Shown here piece after piece: positions 22,818 to 34,384 of a stretch of DNA of 64,000 nucleotides. The notes beneath the pieces are model-generated. The model was not told where the DNA came from and made no database searches. It was given only the letters and a program-made list of their open reading frames with translations. Both the position numbers and the translations under genes were made by a program. Source of the stretch: Przewalskia tangutica (Eukaryota > Streptophyta > Magnoliopsida > Solanales > Solanaceae); NCBI GenBank assembly GCA_029844215.1, contig CM056728.1, forward strand, positions 9,202,001 to 9,266,000, read 5' to 3'. Within the stretch, counting starts at the first letter, position 1; every line of letters begins with the position of its first letter.

Positions 22818-25800
22818 ATGAGTAGTCAAACGAGCACTAAAGTTCGGTTTGTTAGATGTCCCAAATGCCAATTGGTTCTTCCCGAATTAGCAGACATTCC
22901 TGTCTACAAGTGTGGCGGATGTGGCACTGTTCTCCAAGGTAATTTTTCTTTCCAAATCTATTTACAATTTTGTTAGGGTTGTTTTGGAAACAACCTCTCT
23001 ACCTTCACAAAGTAGGGTAAGGTCTGCGTACACACGACTCCACTTGTGGGATTACACTGGATATGTTGTTTGTTCATTAAGGACAGTCCAGCGCACTAAG
23101 TTGTCGTTATGTGCTGGTCCATCGACATTGGGTCCAACAACCTTAGCTTGTATTTCTGTAAGATATTGTTTCGACGGCTCAAACCATTCACATAGCAAAA
23201 AATCTTACTTTGCAACAAGGTTCCTTTCTATGTAATATATTAGTGTTGGAGAAAAGAAAAAGATCTAGTGCGCATATTCACCCGCCTCTTGTTTTTCTTT
23301 TTTCTTTTTGGTGGGAGGGTGTGTTGGTTGTTTTCCGTAGCCGTAGGCTTGTTAAAGGGAGTGGATTAAGCTCTTATTCTTACTGCTTTACTTCCACTTT
23401 TGTGCTAAAGAACAAATTTTGTTAAATAAAATTAAAAGAAACGAAACAATTCATTGGTGGTATCAACTGTCTGGGAGATTCTTTGCGTATGAGAGTGGAG
23501 ATTTATGGGTAATGTAGTATACCAGTTGAATTAGAACTAATTTTTACATGTGATTAATTCTCAAAAAAGGTTTACTTGAGTGATTATGGTTTAAGTTGAA
23601 ATGACTTCCTTACAAATTTTATCCTGGATGCAGCTAAGAATAGGAAAAGAGCTCCTATAAAGAACAGCGTACCTGATCAGAATGAAATAAGCTTCGCAAG
23701 CGAAGAAGCTTGTCCTCCTCCGAAAGGAGATTCTTCACTGAATGAATGGAAGAAGTCAGATCAAGGGGGCGCTGGAGACTGTAACAAGGAGCTACGTCGA
23801 CAGTTAAATTCCCCTGATGAGCCTTCAAGCACTTCTGGGCTTAGCTGTCTTGAGAATGAAGATCCTTTATCCAAATCTGCAGTACATAAAGGAGATGAAC
23901 ACAGTTGTGCTTTGGATGAAAAGACAGAACGATATGAAAATGAATCTCGGGATCACCACCAGTTCACAGGAGGAGAAAACTTCCCCAATAGACTTGCTAG
24001 CTCAGATGAACTTACTTGTCCTGAATTGGGAAGTCCAATTGTTGAAGCCAAAGAAGATTCCAAAGGTTCAGCCATTGAGGAGAGAGAGAAACTGGAGCTG
24101 GATAAAGACACTGGATGTCCAACCCTTGAAACTGAACAAGACATGGAAGGTTTAGCCCTTGAAGCGACAGAACAACTGGAATTGGATGAAGACAACTTCC
24201 TTGCGGATGACTTCACTGTAAATGATCAAAATGAAATTAGTAAAAAGAGGCTTAACTCCCTTAATAATAATTCTACTTACTCTGAGTGTGTCATTCACAG
24301 AGATGAAGTATCTATTGGAAGTGGGGCACATGAAGATGGAGTGGAAAGCAAATCTTTTGTGGAACAAATCATCGGAAGGGGCCAAAATGATTTCCAAGGT
24401 CACAGTGAAGAAGCTTCTGAAAATGTAAGATACACCAAGGACACCGAGTTAGCCTGTGACTTTGAGAAGCAGTCATCTGTATGTTCTGAGATGTACCAAA
24501 GTATTTTGAATGAGAGCATCATATCAGACACTTTGATGTCTACTGATCATGAGCAGTTTGAGCAATTTCAAAAAGAGATTCCCTCGGGTTTTGACCGTAT
24601 AAGCTCTATGGATATGTTAGAAAATCTACCGCGTCGATCTGATCCTCCTGTTAATCTCAGAAATAAGATCAGATCTCCTTCACACAGAAGTTACTATGCC
24701 TACGATGGCAGTGCATCTTCATGTGATGGGGATGATCATACACCTAATCAGTACCATAACCAACCTGGGAGAAAGTTTAAGGAAGCATACCCTGTCAGAG
24801 AGTTTCTTTTGGATGGTAGATGCCGAGTTAACCACACAATGAGCGGTGAGTCAAAGATAGTGCAGCAAGCAATGAACTTTTCCACAGCATTTCCACCAAG
24901 GAGTCATGAGGAATTCCCTCAGTCTAGAAAACATAGTCGGGCCTCTGGAGGTAGAATGACATCGGACAATGATGAGCATGCCACATCACTTCCGTTTATT
25001 TCAACAGGTTCTCATGCAGGACATAAGCACGGGAACCGTTCAAATTATCGGAAAAATATGGGCCACCATTCTAGTCTTCATCCACCCAGAATGCCCTCAG
25101 ATTCAGAACCAGACAAAATAGAATTGTTGAGAATGGTGTATGAACTTGAAGACCAATTGCGCCAGACACGAATAAATAAAAGGATGGCCAATGGACAGTT
25201 TTCTGCAGAGGTAATGAGGGATGAAGAGTATAACCCCTCATACTATGATCAGTTTTTGGAAGATGGTGAAGTAAGTGGTGATTTAAACTATTCTAGATAT
25301 CCTGTAAGATGCAATCATGGAAAAGACTGGCCGCAACAACGTAAAAGCTCAAGAATACCTTTTTCTACAGAGGCTTCACATCACAGGCACCAAGCTGATT
25401 GCCTGTGTTTACATTGCTCCCCTCAGGTCCGGCATTTCTCAGCTCAGCTGCATCCTTCAGTTTGCTATAACAAAGGCCTTCACAGGGTTTCCTATTCCCG
25501 CTGTAACTGTTGCAATCACCTCCCGTCTGGTTCTTCAAGTCCTCAGACTTACTCAAGTTCTGAGTATTCCCGATGGGACCGTGAGACAAAATCTGATGAT
25601 AGGAGGCACAAAGATCATGAGATGAAGAAACTGTATCTGCGAGAAAAATACTCAAAAATGCGGCATCTCCGACCAGTAGCTGGTGGAGCACCAATAATTT
25701 CTTGTTACCACTGCAGCGAACTTCTACAGCTGCCTGCAGACTTTCTCCTTTTCAAAAGGAGATACCATCAGCTTAGATGCAACGCTTGTAGAAAGGTTAT

Positions 25801-26260
25801 GAAGTTTTCTCTCCAAAACCAGATGCATGTAGTCCCATTCCATGCAGAGGCTTTAGCTCCTCCACCAAGTGAGGTTGATGACAACACTGATCAACAGAAT
25901 CCGACATATGAATATCATCTTAATTCTTGCCCCTGCATTGAAACAATATCGTGTTCTGATGATTTGGGACCATCTTTCTGCAGAAGCGTCTTTACTGAAG
26001 GGGAGTTTCCAATTCAACCTCTTGGAAGGATATCTTTCAACAGAGACATATCCTCTAGCAGTTCTGCTGCCCCCACAAAAGATAGAAAAATGAAATCTGT
26101 TATGAGGGAACCTTACGCAGGATCACCAGGGCCTTCCACTAAGATGTCTAAGTGGGGAAAAGCAGCATCTTCAGAAATTGAGGAAGTACCCCCAAATGGA
26201 GGCTCTCCTCTTCATCGGCTTATGGGTTATTCTTCGCCAAGTGAAGTGATACATTGGTGA
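22818..26260 (+). CDS. EDR4-like protein (DUF3133, plant zinc-ribbon family), two coding exons
   Basis: Join 22818-22938 and 23634-26260; the intron starts AAG|GTAATT and ends ATGCAG. Splicing keeps the frame (G|CT gives Ala41) and yields 915 residues. The N-terminus MSSQTSTKVRFVRCPKC is the family zinc ribbon, with Cys14, Cys17, Cys32 and Cys35. A long acidic, low-complexity middle follows, then a short coiled-coil-like segment IELLRMVYELEDQLRQ, a Cys/His-rich region and the C-terminal DUF3133 domain with CYHC (731-734) and CNAC (756-759). Arabidopsis EDR4, from the same family, is a negative regulator of powdery-mildew resistance reported to work with EDR1 and clathrin heavy chain 2. A similar role here is inference. 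No stops or shifts are seen, so the gene looks intact. The start is the first ATG after the acceptor at 22787. Confidence 0.85.
22974..23080 (+). mobile_element. TS-type SINE fragment in the coding intron
   Basis: Contains CTCTCTACCTTCACAAAGTAGGGTAAGGTCTGCGTACACACGACTC, then ACTTGTGGGATTACACTGGATATGTTGTTTG. This is the 3' half of the TS SINE widespread in Solanaceae, which ends in TTG repeats. The tRNA-derived 5' part is missing. Confidence 0.65.
23081..23225 (-). mobile_element. tRNA-derived SINE remnant, reverse orientation
   Basis: Reads GGACAGTCCAGCGCACTAAG, then TTATGTGCTGGTCC, TGTATTTCTGTAAGATATTG, TTTCGACGGCTCAAACC and a CACATAGCA / TTTGCAACAAGG end. These are recognisable, decayed blocks of a plant tRNA-derived SINE on the - strand; the segment GGCTCAAACC is the reverse complement of a box-B-like GGTTTGAGCC. 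It directly abuts the TS-type fragment. Confidence 0.5.
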
Positions 26261-26640
26261 CTGGCTCAACTTCCAGGAAGTGAAGCAAGGATCAAAAAGA
26301 AAGAGGCAGGTCATTAGGCAACAAAGGGCAAACGATCCTTCAACTTTTGATAGATACTTGACGTAAAGGTATTTTCTTGGAACATGTTTCTTGGTGGTAA
26401 AGATATACCGACAGATGATGTGGAAACACAAACAATATTCCATCTAGGCTCATCCGTTTGTATATTCTGAGCATCATTTTTCTCACAGTTATTCACTTTT
26501 CACACTTGCATGTAATCAAAGTGGCAGCTTGTAGGTTGTATAGAAAATTGAGGTGTTCATGGTAGAAGAGTCTATGTACTTTTGGATTTCCAGTTATATG
26601 TGTGATGATAATGATACATATTTAGAATAAAGGACATATT
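26261..26640 (+). other. 3' untranslated region and poly(A) signal of the EDR4-like gene
   Basis: AT-rich with no other gene. AATAAA at 26626-26631 is the best poly(A) signal. The following Copia solo LTR begins at 26641, so cleavage would occur in or at the edge of the LTR. Confidence 0.5.
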
Positions 26641-27549
26641 TGTGAGTTACAATGGTGGATACAAGGAAATGGAAAGTAAGTACAACAAACAAAGATTACA
26701 ATCTGGAATTGAGAACAAAATGAACTACTACAAAGGATTTGCTGAGTCGGGTGTTAGCACCCTGTCATTAAGACAATATTGTCCCGTATGTATCATTTTA
26801 AGGTGATTGACAATTTGACTCTCAAGATAAAATAAAAACAAACAATTGAGCAAAGGAGATTCAAATGTTTACTAAAAAGAAGAACCTTTTGAGTGTGTGA
26901 AAGAAAGTAAAAGAGGAAGGAATTTTCAAAATTTTCTGAATGCAAGTGTGTTCTTCCAATTGAGCCTAATTCCTCAATTTATAGTGTGTGTAAGATGACT
27001 TCCCAACTAGCCAAGTAATGACATTCAATAGCCATGTAATGACATTTATTGAGGGGTTATAATTCAGCCAAATAATGGTTAAATTTAAGTGTCAAGTAAT
27101 GGAGGTTCAATGCTCCAAAATCAGCCCAAAAGTCATAAATTTTTCGTCATCCGTCGACTATTCTGCCTCCGAAGCGCCGCGGCCCTGGGAGGCGCCACGA
27201 CGCCAAACTTCGTGGCCAACTGACACCAAGGCGTCGCGGCTCCGATGGTGCTGCATCGCGGCCCTTCACGGCTCCGCGGCGATTTCCGACTCGTTTCATC
27301 TTTTACAAATCGTACACTTCTTCCTTCATTTACCAATGTGAAACCCTCGTCATTTGGCCAATAACCGTCTATCATTTCATGCCTCAAATATTTCGTATAC
27401 GTACAAATATCTCTTTCACTAAGGAAATTTACGATCATTGGTACAATGTGTGCACGTGTGTGGAAACATGTTTCCGACGTGCGGGCCCCCAATTGTTCGA
27501 GTCATAAATAATAGGATTAACTTTATTTCACGTTAGTAAATTTCCAACA
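26641..27549 (-). mobile_element. Copia-type solo LTR, 909 bp
   Basis: On the - strand it runs TGTTGGAAATTTACTAACGTG ... TTGTAACTCACA, with TG/CA ends. The perfect 5-bp target duplication is ATATT at 26636-26640 and 27550-27554. No internal domain or second LTR is present, so it is a solo LTR. It contains a GC-rich block (about 27155-27295) with GCGCCGCGGCCC, GGCGCC and GCTCCGCGG. Confidence 0.8.
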
Positions 27550-27923
27550 ATATTCCCTAGTCTTTCTTCTAGTTCTTTTATCTTTAAGATTGATTTTACG
27601 TTATTCTTTTCCACTCAACTCATTCCTCCTTTTTAACTACAGAATGAGCTAGGGTTGTCCAACGGGGCGAGGTGGGGTGGGATGGGGTCGGGTCGGGGCT
27701 AGCGGGGTCGAGGTTTGGCGGGACTGGGGGTAGAGCGGCCTGGGTCAAGTGGTCTGCCGCCGCCCCGATCCGAAGTCGGGGTTGGTCGTCGGGTGGGGTC
27801 GCTTTTTTATTTGCCTCAAATTAAATAAATAAATAACACACACACAACAAGATAGTTTAATAAAAATATCCCAAGGCTGTTTTTGTGCCTCTTATATTAT
27901 TCGACTAGAATCAATTAAAAGAA

Positions 27924-28604
27924 TTACATTTTAAGAAACACATTTTCTAGTTTCTTTATAATTTCTTGTGGTACTTCGGTTGGAATTGGTATATCTTGGT
28001 CAATTTGGTCGACGTCGCTTGCACATCCGTCGGATAAGATTTCGTTGTAGTTGTAGTTCTCTTCTTCGCTGATCTTCGATTGGTCGCACCTCCTACGCTC
28101 CGCACGAATCCAGTCTCTGAATAGAACTGCAATCTCTAATGAGTCTCCTGTCAATGAATGTCTGTGCTCCCCTATTTGAAATCTTCCCGCATAAAATGTG
28201 CTTTCAGACGTTGTTGATGACGCTTGAATGTTCAACACATCTCGGGCCATCTTTGCTAGTGTTGGAAAATTCTTCTCATTCTCCCTCCAGTATTTTAGCA
28301 AGTCTTCACGTCCCTCTTCATTTTCAATTGCTTCGTACGGTACAACACCCTGCAAAACAAAAACATCAAACTCGCTAACTTGGTTAGAAATGGTACCAAT
28401 AAACATTATCTGTCCGAGGCTTTGAATACAAGCCGCAAAAACAGCATGTCGTTTTTGAGGTTGTGTTGAAGAAGAAGAAGATGGCATGGAAGTCGGTTGG
28501 TTGCTAGCACTTTCTTGTTGGTAATGTGTATATACTTTTTTACATCCATCTTGAATGCTAGACAACACTTCTTCTCTAGTTTTTTCAAACAGGTCGTGGG
28601 TCAT
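27924..28604 (-). pseudogene. hAT transposase C-terminal dimerisation domain
   Basis: Begins MTHDLFEKTREEVLS and contains DLLKYWRENEKNFPTLAKMA, DVLNIQASSTTSESTFYAGR, FQIGEHRHSLTGDSLEIAVL and FRDWI. This is the hAT C-terminal domain (compare W-----FP-L---ARD-L-I--S-AS-E--FS--G). It ends at a stop at 27924. It is detached from the catalytic part by stops and shifts, so it is part of a dead transposase. Confidence 0.75.
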
Positions 28605-29199
28605 TTGGATTTTTAGGAGTTGGAGGCGGTATTATATCTATGCAATCGTAAATAGTTTCAATAAGATTTTTACAACCGTCTATTTTAATAGACGGATTTA
28701 ATACAGCAATAATAAAAAATATTGGGGGAATAGGAATAAAATATTTTTTTCATTTTTATAAACATTTTTAATAGGTGCTTTATAAGCTGGTTTTGTCATA
28801 TATTCACTAAGTAATATAAATATTAGAGCTATATAAAATAACATTGATAAAATAGTAAGATAATAAATACCAGAAAATTCTTTAGTAACTAAATAAATTT
28901 CTCTAAAAATGTATTAAGTTCTAAAATTGTATCTCAATCGGAATCTATAAGCATATCATTAGAATTTCGATTACGGACGTTAAAAAATTGGGTTATAGGT
29001 TGTCTATACTCATAAGCAACACGTATTGGTTGTATAAATAATTTCATCTAGTGCATACTTCTTCAGGAACTTTTCTGTAAGGTAGACCACAATTTATATT
29101 CTTTTAGTTGTTGTATTCTATTATTTTTAAAAATATAGTTTATAGCAAATTGAATTTTTTCAAGAATGTCTTCAAAAAGTGATATACCATCTTTTACAA

Positions 29200-29688
29200 C
29201 TAAGTTATAAATATGACATGCACATTTAATATAAAATGATCTAGAAAAGACGGAGTTAAGACAGTTTTTAATAATCTAAGAGCAGAAATATTAGAAGAAG
29301 TGTTATCTAATGTAATAGTCGTGACTTTATCAGTTATGTCATAATAATCGCAAACAGAAGAAATATTTTCTTGAATAAAAATATCAGTGCGCCTACTATC
29401 TATATATCTATATGCTAAAATACGTTTTTGCATACACCATTTATAATCTACCCAATGACATGTTACCGTTAAATAATCATGGTCGTTAGTACTACGACCT
29501 ATATCAGATGTAATAGATACTTTTTCAGGGTAATGATATAAATAATAACTTAAATATTGTTGATATTCGTGTGCAAATTTAAAAGCATCTCTCCTAACAG
29601 TTGATCTAGGAAAACCGTTATAAGCAGGATTGTACATTGATCTTATGTAATGAATAAAACCAGGAGAATCAGAAAATGAAAAAGGCAA
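29200..29688 (-). pseudogene. hAT transposase central (catalytic) fragment
   Basis: Reads PFSFSDSPGFIHYIRSMYNP, PSRSTV-RDAF-like codons, KVSITSDIGRSTNDHDYLTV, TCHWVDYKWCMQKRILAYR, a Y-ITDKV-TITLDNTSSNISA segment and a C-terminal ILNVHVIFIT. The first catalytic Asp block (SITSDI) and the TLDN--SN block are recognisable; the rest of the catalytic core is out of frame. Confidence 0.7.
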
Positions 29689-29749
29689 ACCCTCTACTGC
29701 AACTAATTTTGATAATTCTTTCTATCTTTCATTTTATCGTATTTAGGCC

Positions 29750-30330
29750 GACAACTGCCCCCGTCATAGGGTCAATTTGACCCTGTACTTGGTGCGGGAC
29801 AGTATGTGAAGCTTGTCCCGACTGAGAGGACATTGTTGACTCACCCTTCATTTGAGTCTTATATTCATCTCACCTAGCTTTGTGTTTGGTATTCAAATGT
29901 GTAGTTAAACCTCCCGTCACTGACCTTTTCCCATTTTAAATTTATAAACAATTTTACAAATTTTACATGTAACAACTTGATTTTGTACGTCTCTATAAAA
30001 AAAAAGTCCATACATGTGATTTTAATTTTCGTTCTGGTGGGCCTCGTCTCATACTAGGGGGAATAGGAGGCGTTCCAGTTTGAGGTGCATTAGTTGGCGT
30101 GTCATCTAGATTAGTTGGTGTGTCATCTAGATGTTCTTCTAAATTAAACTCTTGTTGATTTCCAGAAAATAGTTCATCGTCTAAATCTATTGGAACTTCA
30201 GGAAAATGTTCAGTATCAATAAAACCATCATGTCTAGGAGGAATAGGATGATTAGAAGAATGACCATTGCCCTTGTCACCCCTACTAGAACCAGACATAC
30301 CTAACATACCTCTTATTCCTTTCATTTTGA
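29750..30330 (-). pseudogene. hAT transposase N-terminal / BED-finger region, broken
   Basis: The - strand reads MKGIRGMLGMSGSSRGDKGN, then an acidic Pro/Thr-rich N-terminus ending RKLKSHVW. The following frame holds C-K-C and YKFKMGKG codons of a degenerate BED-type zinc finger (about 29890-29985). Stops after 29993 and in the finger rule out function. Confidence 0.5.
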
Positions 30331-31004
30331 TTTATGCTAATAAATACTTAAATAGTTAAAGACTTCAAGATAATAAAATTAAGTGCGCTAATTAAAATAA
30401 AGAAACAATCATAATTTAATAAAGGAATGAATGTACCAAACGCAGACGTAACGTCGACGTGTAATCGAGAGATGTTGAAAATTGAAACTTTGCTCAACGG
30501 ATGATCCTCAAGCTAGTTGTCAACTTCACTCCAAATTCTCAAATGAATAAATTAAATTGAATATTTAGAATACAATGTAAAGAGAATGAGAGATAGATTG
30601 AGAGATTATTAGAGAGATTGTAATTGTAGAAAGATTTGTGAGAAATAATAAAGAGAAAATGAACTTTTATAGTTGAAAAAAATTGGTTAAAGTGTAAATA
30701 TAATAAATTAAGGGTTAAAAATAAATATTAGGGGGTAAAGGGTAGGGGTTGGGGGAGGGGGGCGGGGTATTTTACCGTTGCATAACGGCCAAATTGGGCA
30801 AAGCCGTTGTGCAACGGCTAGAAGGGGTCAAGAGTAGTGGGAAGGGGTCAGGGTCAGGGTGGGGTCGGGGTGAGTCGGTGTCGGAGTCGGTTATTTTTCT
30901 CGGCCCCGTACCAATACCGATACCGCTACAGGGCAGGGGGTCGGGGCGGGGTCGGTATGGGGTCGGGTCAGGGTCGGTATACCCCGCCCCGTTGAACAGC
31001 CTTG

Positions 31005-31485
31005 AGCTCACCAACATTTGATGTTTGGATGAAATAAGCCTCCATGCAGTTTGTCATCTCAAATTAATTATGGATCGCAGTCAGTTTGATAGTTCATAGT
31101 TAGGATTGCTTGCCTAGTTGGAATCGGATTTAGGACCTCATAGTTAAACAAGCATGGAAAACTTATAAGCTGTCGTTATAATGATTTTTTCTTTTGAAAA
31201 AAAGAAAGAATAAAGAATCTTTTAAGCTATATCCCAGGCAAATAATTTATCCGGACAAGGAAATGATTTAATTACATAACTGATCCCAGAATCTAAACAA
31301 TTTATCTTGATTGTTTGATGTTTCTCGAAGCAGAAGCGAATTCAAAATTTAAACTAAAATGATCTTCAAACCTTTGTCCTTTTCAAGACTGAGCCTAGGA
31401 TGAACTCAGATTTTTCAAACTCGAGATATTATTTATGATTTTTCAAATATATTCCTATGTTTCGTGCCAAAAAGAAAATGATTTT
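31005..31485. other. Gene-free stretch between hAT and Sirevirus
   Basis: AT-rich unique-looking sequence, with no convincing reading frame or repeat. It may contain the 3' downstream region of the - strand gene now at 62292-63324, because the Sirevirus insertion separates the two. Confidence 0.4.
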
Positions 31486-31952
31486 TGTTAATGTTGGGTT
31501 TAGTGTTATGACATTTTGCCCAACATATCATTTTCAGTATTAAGTTAAAATCAGAAAATGTTGAAACAAATGTCGTGACATTCGGACCAACATTCTGATA
31601 ACAGTTTTACCTTACTTGAAGCTAAACTCGAGGGATTTTTACCACGAGGGTAATTTGACTTGGCAAGGAGTTTGGAGCTGAAGAAAAACGTGAGAAGACC
31701 AAGTTCAAGTGTTGCAAAACTTGGGAACAAATCCAAGAGGTTAGAGGATTTTGCTCCACAATTCTCTCCAACAAATCCTATCAGCTGCCCATATTTCTCT
31801 CAACTTCTACAACGATTCAATGGGCATTTCAAGGAAGACCCTCTACTATAAATAGAGAGGCTGCATCAGTGAATCGATATCCAGAAAAATCAAAAGAAAA
31901 TATCAAGAGAGCTCTCCGATATAACGATCAGAAAACTAGATCACATGTGTTG
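31486..31952 (+). repeat. Sirevirus 5' LTR, first segment
   Basis: 467 bp, cut by the chromovirus; TSD TGTTG at 31948-31952 and 51316-51320. The LTR resumes at 51321. It includes ACTATAAATAGAGAGGCTGC (about 31843-31865), a TATA-box context of the LTR promoter. The matching 3' LTR segment is at 61258-61735. Confidence 0.85.
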
Positions 31953-32576
31953 TGTCACGACCCGACCACGGACCCATGACTGGTGCCTTACCCCGGGCAC
32001 CCTTGTGATACAACATCAGAGAAAATCAACGGAAAATAAACTCACAACAAGAACCCGTATAGAATATAAGCAGGCTAACCCAAAATGGCTACCTCTAAAT
32101 ATAACAAAGCTGAACAGTTACATCCTTAACAACCCAAGTTATAAAAGGACTACAGGCCTCTAAGAATGTGTAAACACTATGACGGGACAGGGCCCCATCA
32201 TACCCCTGAATGTACAAAACATCTACAACACCAGGGAGAACCGTACCAAAAGTCGAGCCTCCGGAGAAATGGAGCTTCTGACACCTGAGCAAGATCCTAA
32301 GAATGAGGATCCACCACCTACTTACCCTACTCACAGATTTAACGCACTCAGGAAGGGGGTCAGTACACAATATGTACCAAGTATGTAAAACTGGAAAATA
32401 CTATAATAATATCATAAGTCTAAAATAAGCTGGAGTCATGGAGGAAAATCAAAATACAGTACAATGTGCCTTACTAATAATGAGAGTAACAAGTATAAAC
32501 TTTTACTGCGTAAAAATAGGAGGCTCATGATCAAAACAGAGTCTCTCTCCCGTAGTATCATTAAGCAATCCTACTC

Positions 32577-32862
32577 CTGGGACTATTTCACCCGCATAGG
32601 TCCTGTGGACCCGCATGAGGTCATCCACCTCGCATGGGACTATTTCACCCGCATGAGGTCATCCCCCTCGCATGGGACTATTTCACCCGCATGAGACTAT
32701 TTCACCCGCATAGGTCCTGTGGACCCGCATGAGGTCATCCACCTCGCATGGGACTATTTCACCCGCATGGGACTATTTCACCCGTATGAGGTCATCCGCC
32801 TCGCATGGGACTATTTCACCCGCATGAGACTATTTCACCCGCATGGACCCAGTGGGCCCGCA
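32577..32862 (-). repeat. Minisatellite in chromovirus 3' LTR
   Basis: Repeats of GGGACTATTTCACCCGCATG with GAGGTCATCCACCTCGCAT segments. The array is about 285 bp here but only about 180 bp in the sister LTR (40607-40790), so roughly 100 bp were gained or lost since insertion. Confidence 0.9.
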
Positions 32863-34311
32863 TGAGTACAAGCGCCGCACTCGCATCATGGGTGGCAAAT
32901 CCATGGCATAAGTAGTAATAATAATAATAATACATAAATCAGCACAACCGGCTATCATACACAACGTACGCGCTACCGGCTTATCATAACGTAAGCAAGT
33001 TAAGAATATCCCCTAACTTCTTATTAACATTTTTAGTATATCCTCTCATTTTAGTTTACTTAAGGCACTAACATGTCATTTAAGAGAAAATCCGGGAATT
33101 TGAACCCAAGTACCACGTACCTCTAACCTTTTAAGAAAAACTCTTTTTTACATAAAACTCCCAAGATACTAATAATTGTAGTATCAAGTCACGACAACTT
33201 TTCAAAACAAGTCACGTTTACCTTTAAAAATACAATAGGCGTCTAAATCAAGTGACTTCATTTCCTTTAAAACCTTAGGCAATTAATGCCTTAAAAACAA
33301 TTTGCCTTTCACAAATTCAAATCATTTTCCGTACTTATTTTACTTGGAGTAAACCTTTCTTTGTTAACCTTCCATAAAGCCAATACAACCAACTTCCCAT
33401 AAAGTCGTTATATTACCATTATACACTAGTCAAACACATCTCCCTATATCCAAGGGACTTATACTTTCAAACGAAAACAAGTATCATATACTTAAAAACA
33501 CTCAAAGTCCCTTAACTTTAAGACTTAAGACATCATTAAAACAAGTAAGGGATACCAAAGCCTTTGTACGTCTACCGTACTACATAGATGCAATTATTCA
33601 TGCTCAAGAGGTAGGAAAGTTCCACATACCTCTTCGGGTCAATCCACTTGCTAAGTCCAAAATACCGCACGTAATACATCAACCTATAATGACCATAATA
33701 CATTTATTAACCTCTAGTTTCAACGTAGAATATTCCAAGTGCAAAGTTACTAAATTCTACGGAAAATCGGGCAGCATTTCCTTTGTTTCTACATACTTTG
33801 TCACCTTTATTAAGGTTGAATTCAATATCCAAACGCCACTTTTAAGGCCCAACAATCCAATCAACACAAAGGGGATTACACACCTAATCTTGGGTGTGTA
33901 AAATTATACCCCACAATCCATAACAATTAACTTAACAAGTTTAAGGTAGTATTTTGGCTACAACATGCTCACATAACCTTCTTATCCAATTCCTTCATAT
34001 CCAACCCATATTTCTTACATGCAATTTATCTAAGAGCAATATTTACCACTACAAGTTCTTTTTTCTACACATGCAACACCATAAACTAACAAAGAGAGAA
34101 GGAATTGTTACCTTAGAACTTTAGCCAAATTAATCCCACAAATTTGCTAGCCTCCTTTCCACAAACACCACCACAATAACTCCTACAAGCTTGCCAACAA
34201 GTTTCCTTCTTGCCACACTTTTCAGATTTTCCTCAAGCTTTGATTTTCTCTTGAATTTCTAGAGAGAAGGGAGAGCTTTTATCTTTAGAGAGAGAGAAGA
34301 ACTTGAAGAAT

Positions 34312-34384
34312 GACCAAGTCTTGAAGACTTGGTCAATAAGTAGTACATGCAAAATCAGATGGGGGGGACACTTGTCACCCTCCC
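34312..34384 (-). promoter_or_regulatory. Conserved inverted-repeat pair in chromovirus 3' LTR
   Basis: A palindrome with arms GACCAAGTCTT / AAGACTTGGTC around one base (34312-34334), then GGGGGGGACACTTGTCACCC followed by TCCC (34361-34384). These correspond, in reverse orientation, to the two inverted repeats of the gag-only LTRs. A pyrimidine/purine-rich AGAGAGAGAG stretch lies beside them, as in those LTRs. The second copy is at 50748-50820. Confidence 0.65.

Larger units (their letters stand above)
27650..31004 (-). mobile_element. Inactive hAT transposon with GC-rich ends
   Basis: Terminal inverted repeats: TAGGGTTGTCCAACGGGGCG on the left (27650) and, reversed, CAAGGCTGTTCAACGGGGCG on the right (ending 31004). 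Both ends carry subterminal GGGGTCGGG-type repeats (27670-27800 and 30740-30985). Three hAT transposase pieces lie between them on the - strand. A GAGCT direct repeat flanks the ends (27646-27650, 31004-31008), but a full 8-bp duplication is not clear. The size, 3.35 kb, is typical of an Ac-like element. Confidence 0.75.

Noticed and set aside
25365..25694. Antisense frame inside the EDR4-like exon
   Set aside because: Shadow of a well-supported coding exon, with no conserved features.
27642..31012. A full 8-bp target duplication for the hAT element
   Set aside because: GAATGAGC and AGCTCACC do not match. Only GAGCT is shared, so the duplication is not claimed.
30749..31021. Gly/Arg-rich frame over the right end of the hAT element
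   Set aside because: Produced by the GGGGTCGGG subterminal repeats. Frames are open on both strands.
32464..32870. CRISPR-like array of CATGGGACTATTTCACCCGC repeats
   Set aside because: Units are directly abutting with no unique spacers, lie inside a retrotransposon LTR, and have a second copy in the sister LTR. It is a minisatellite.
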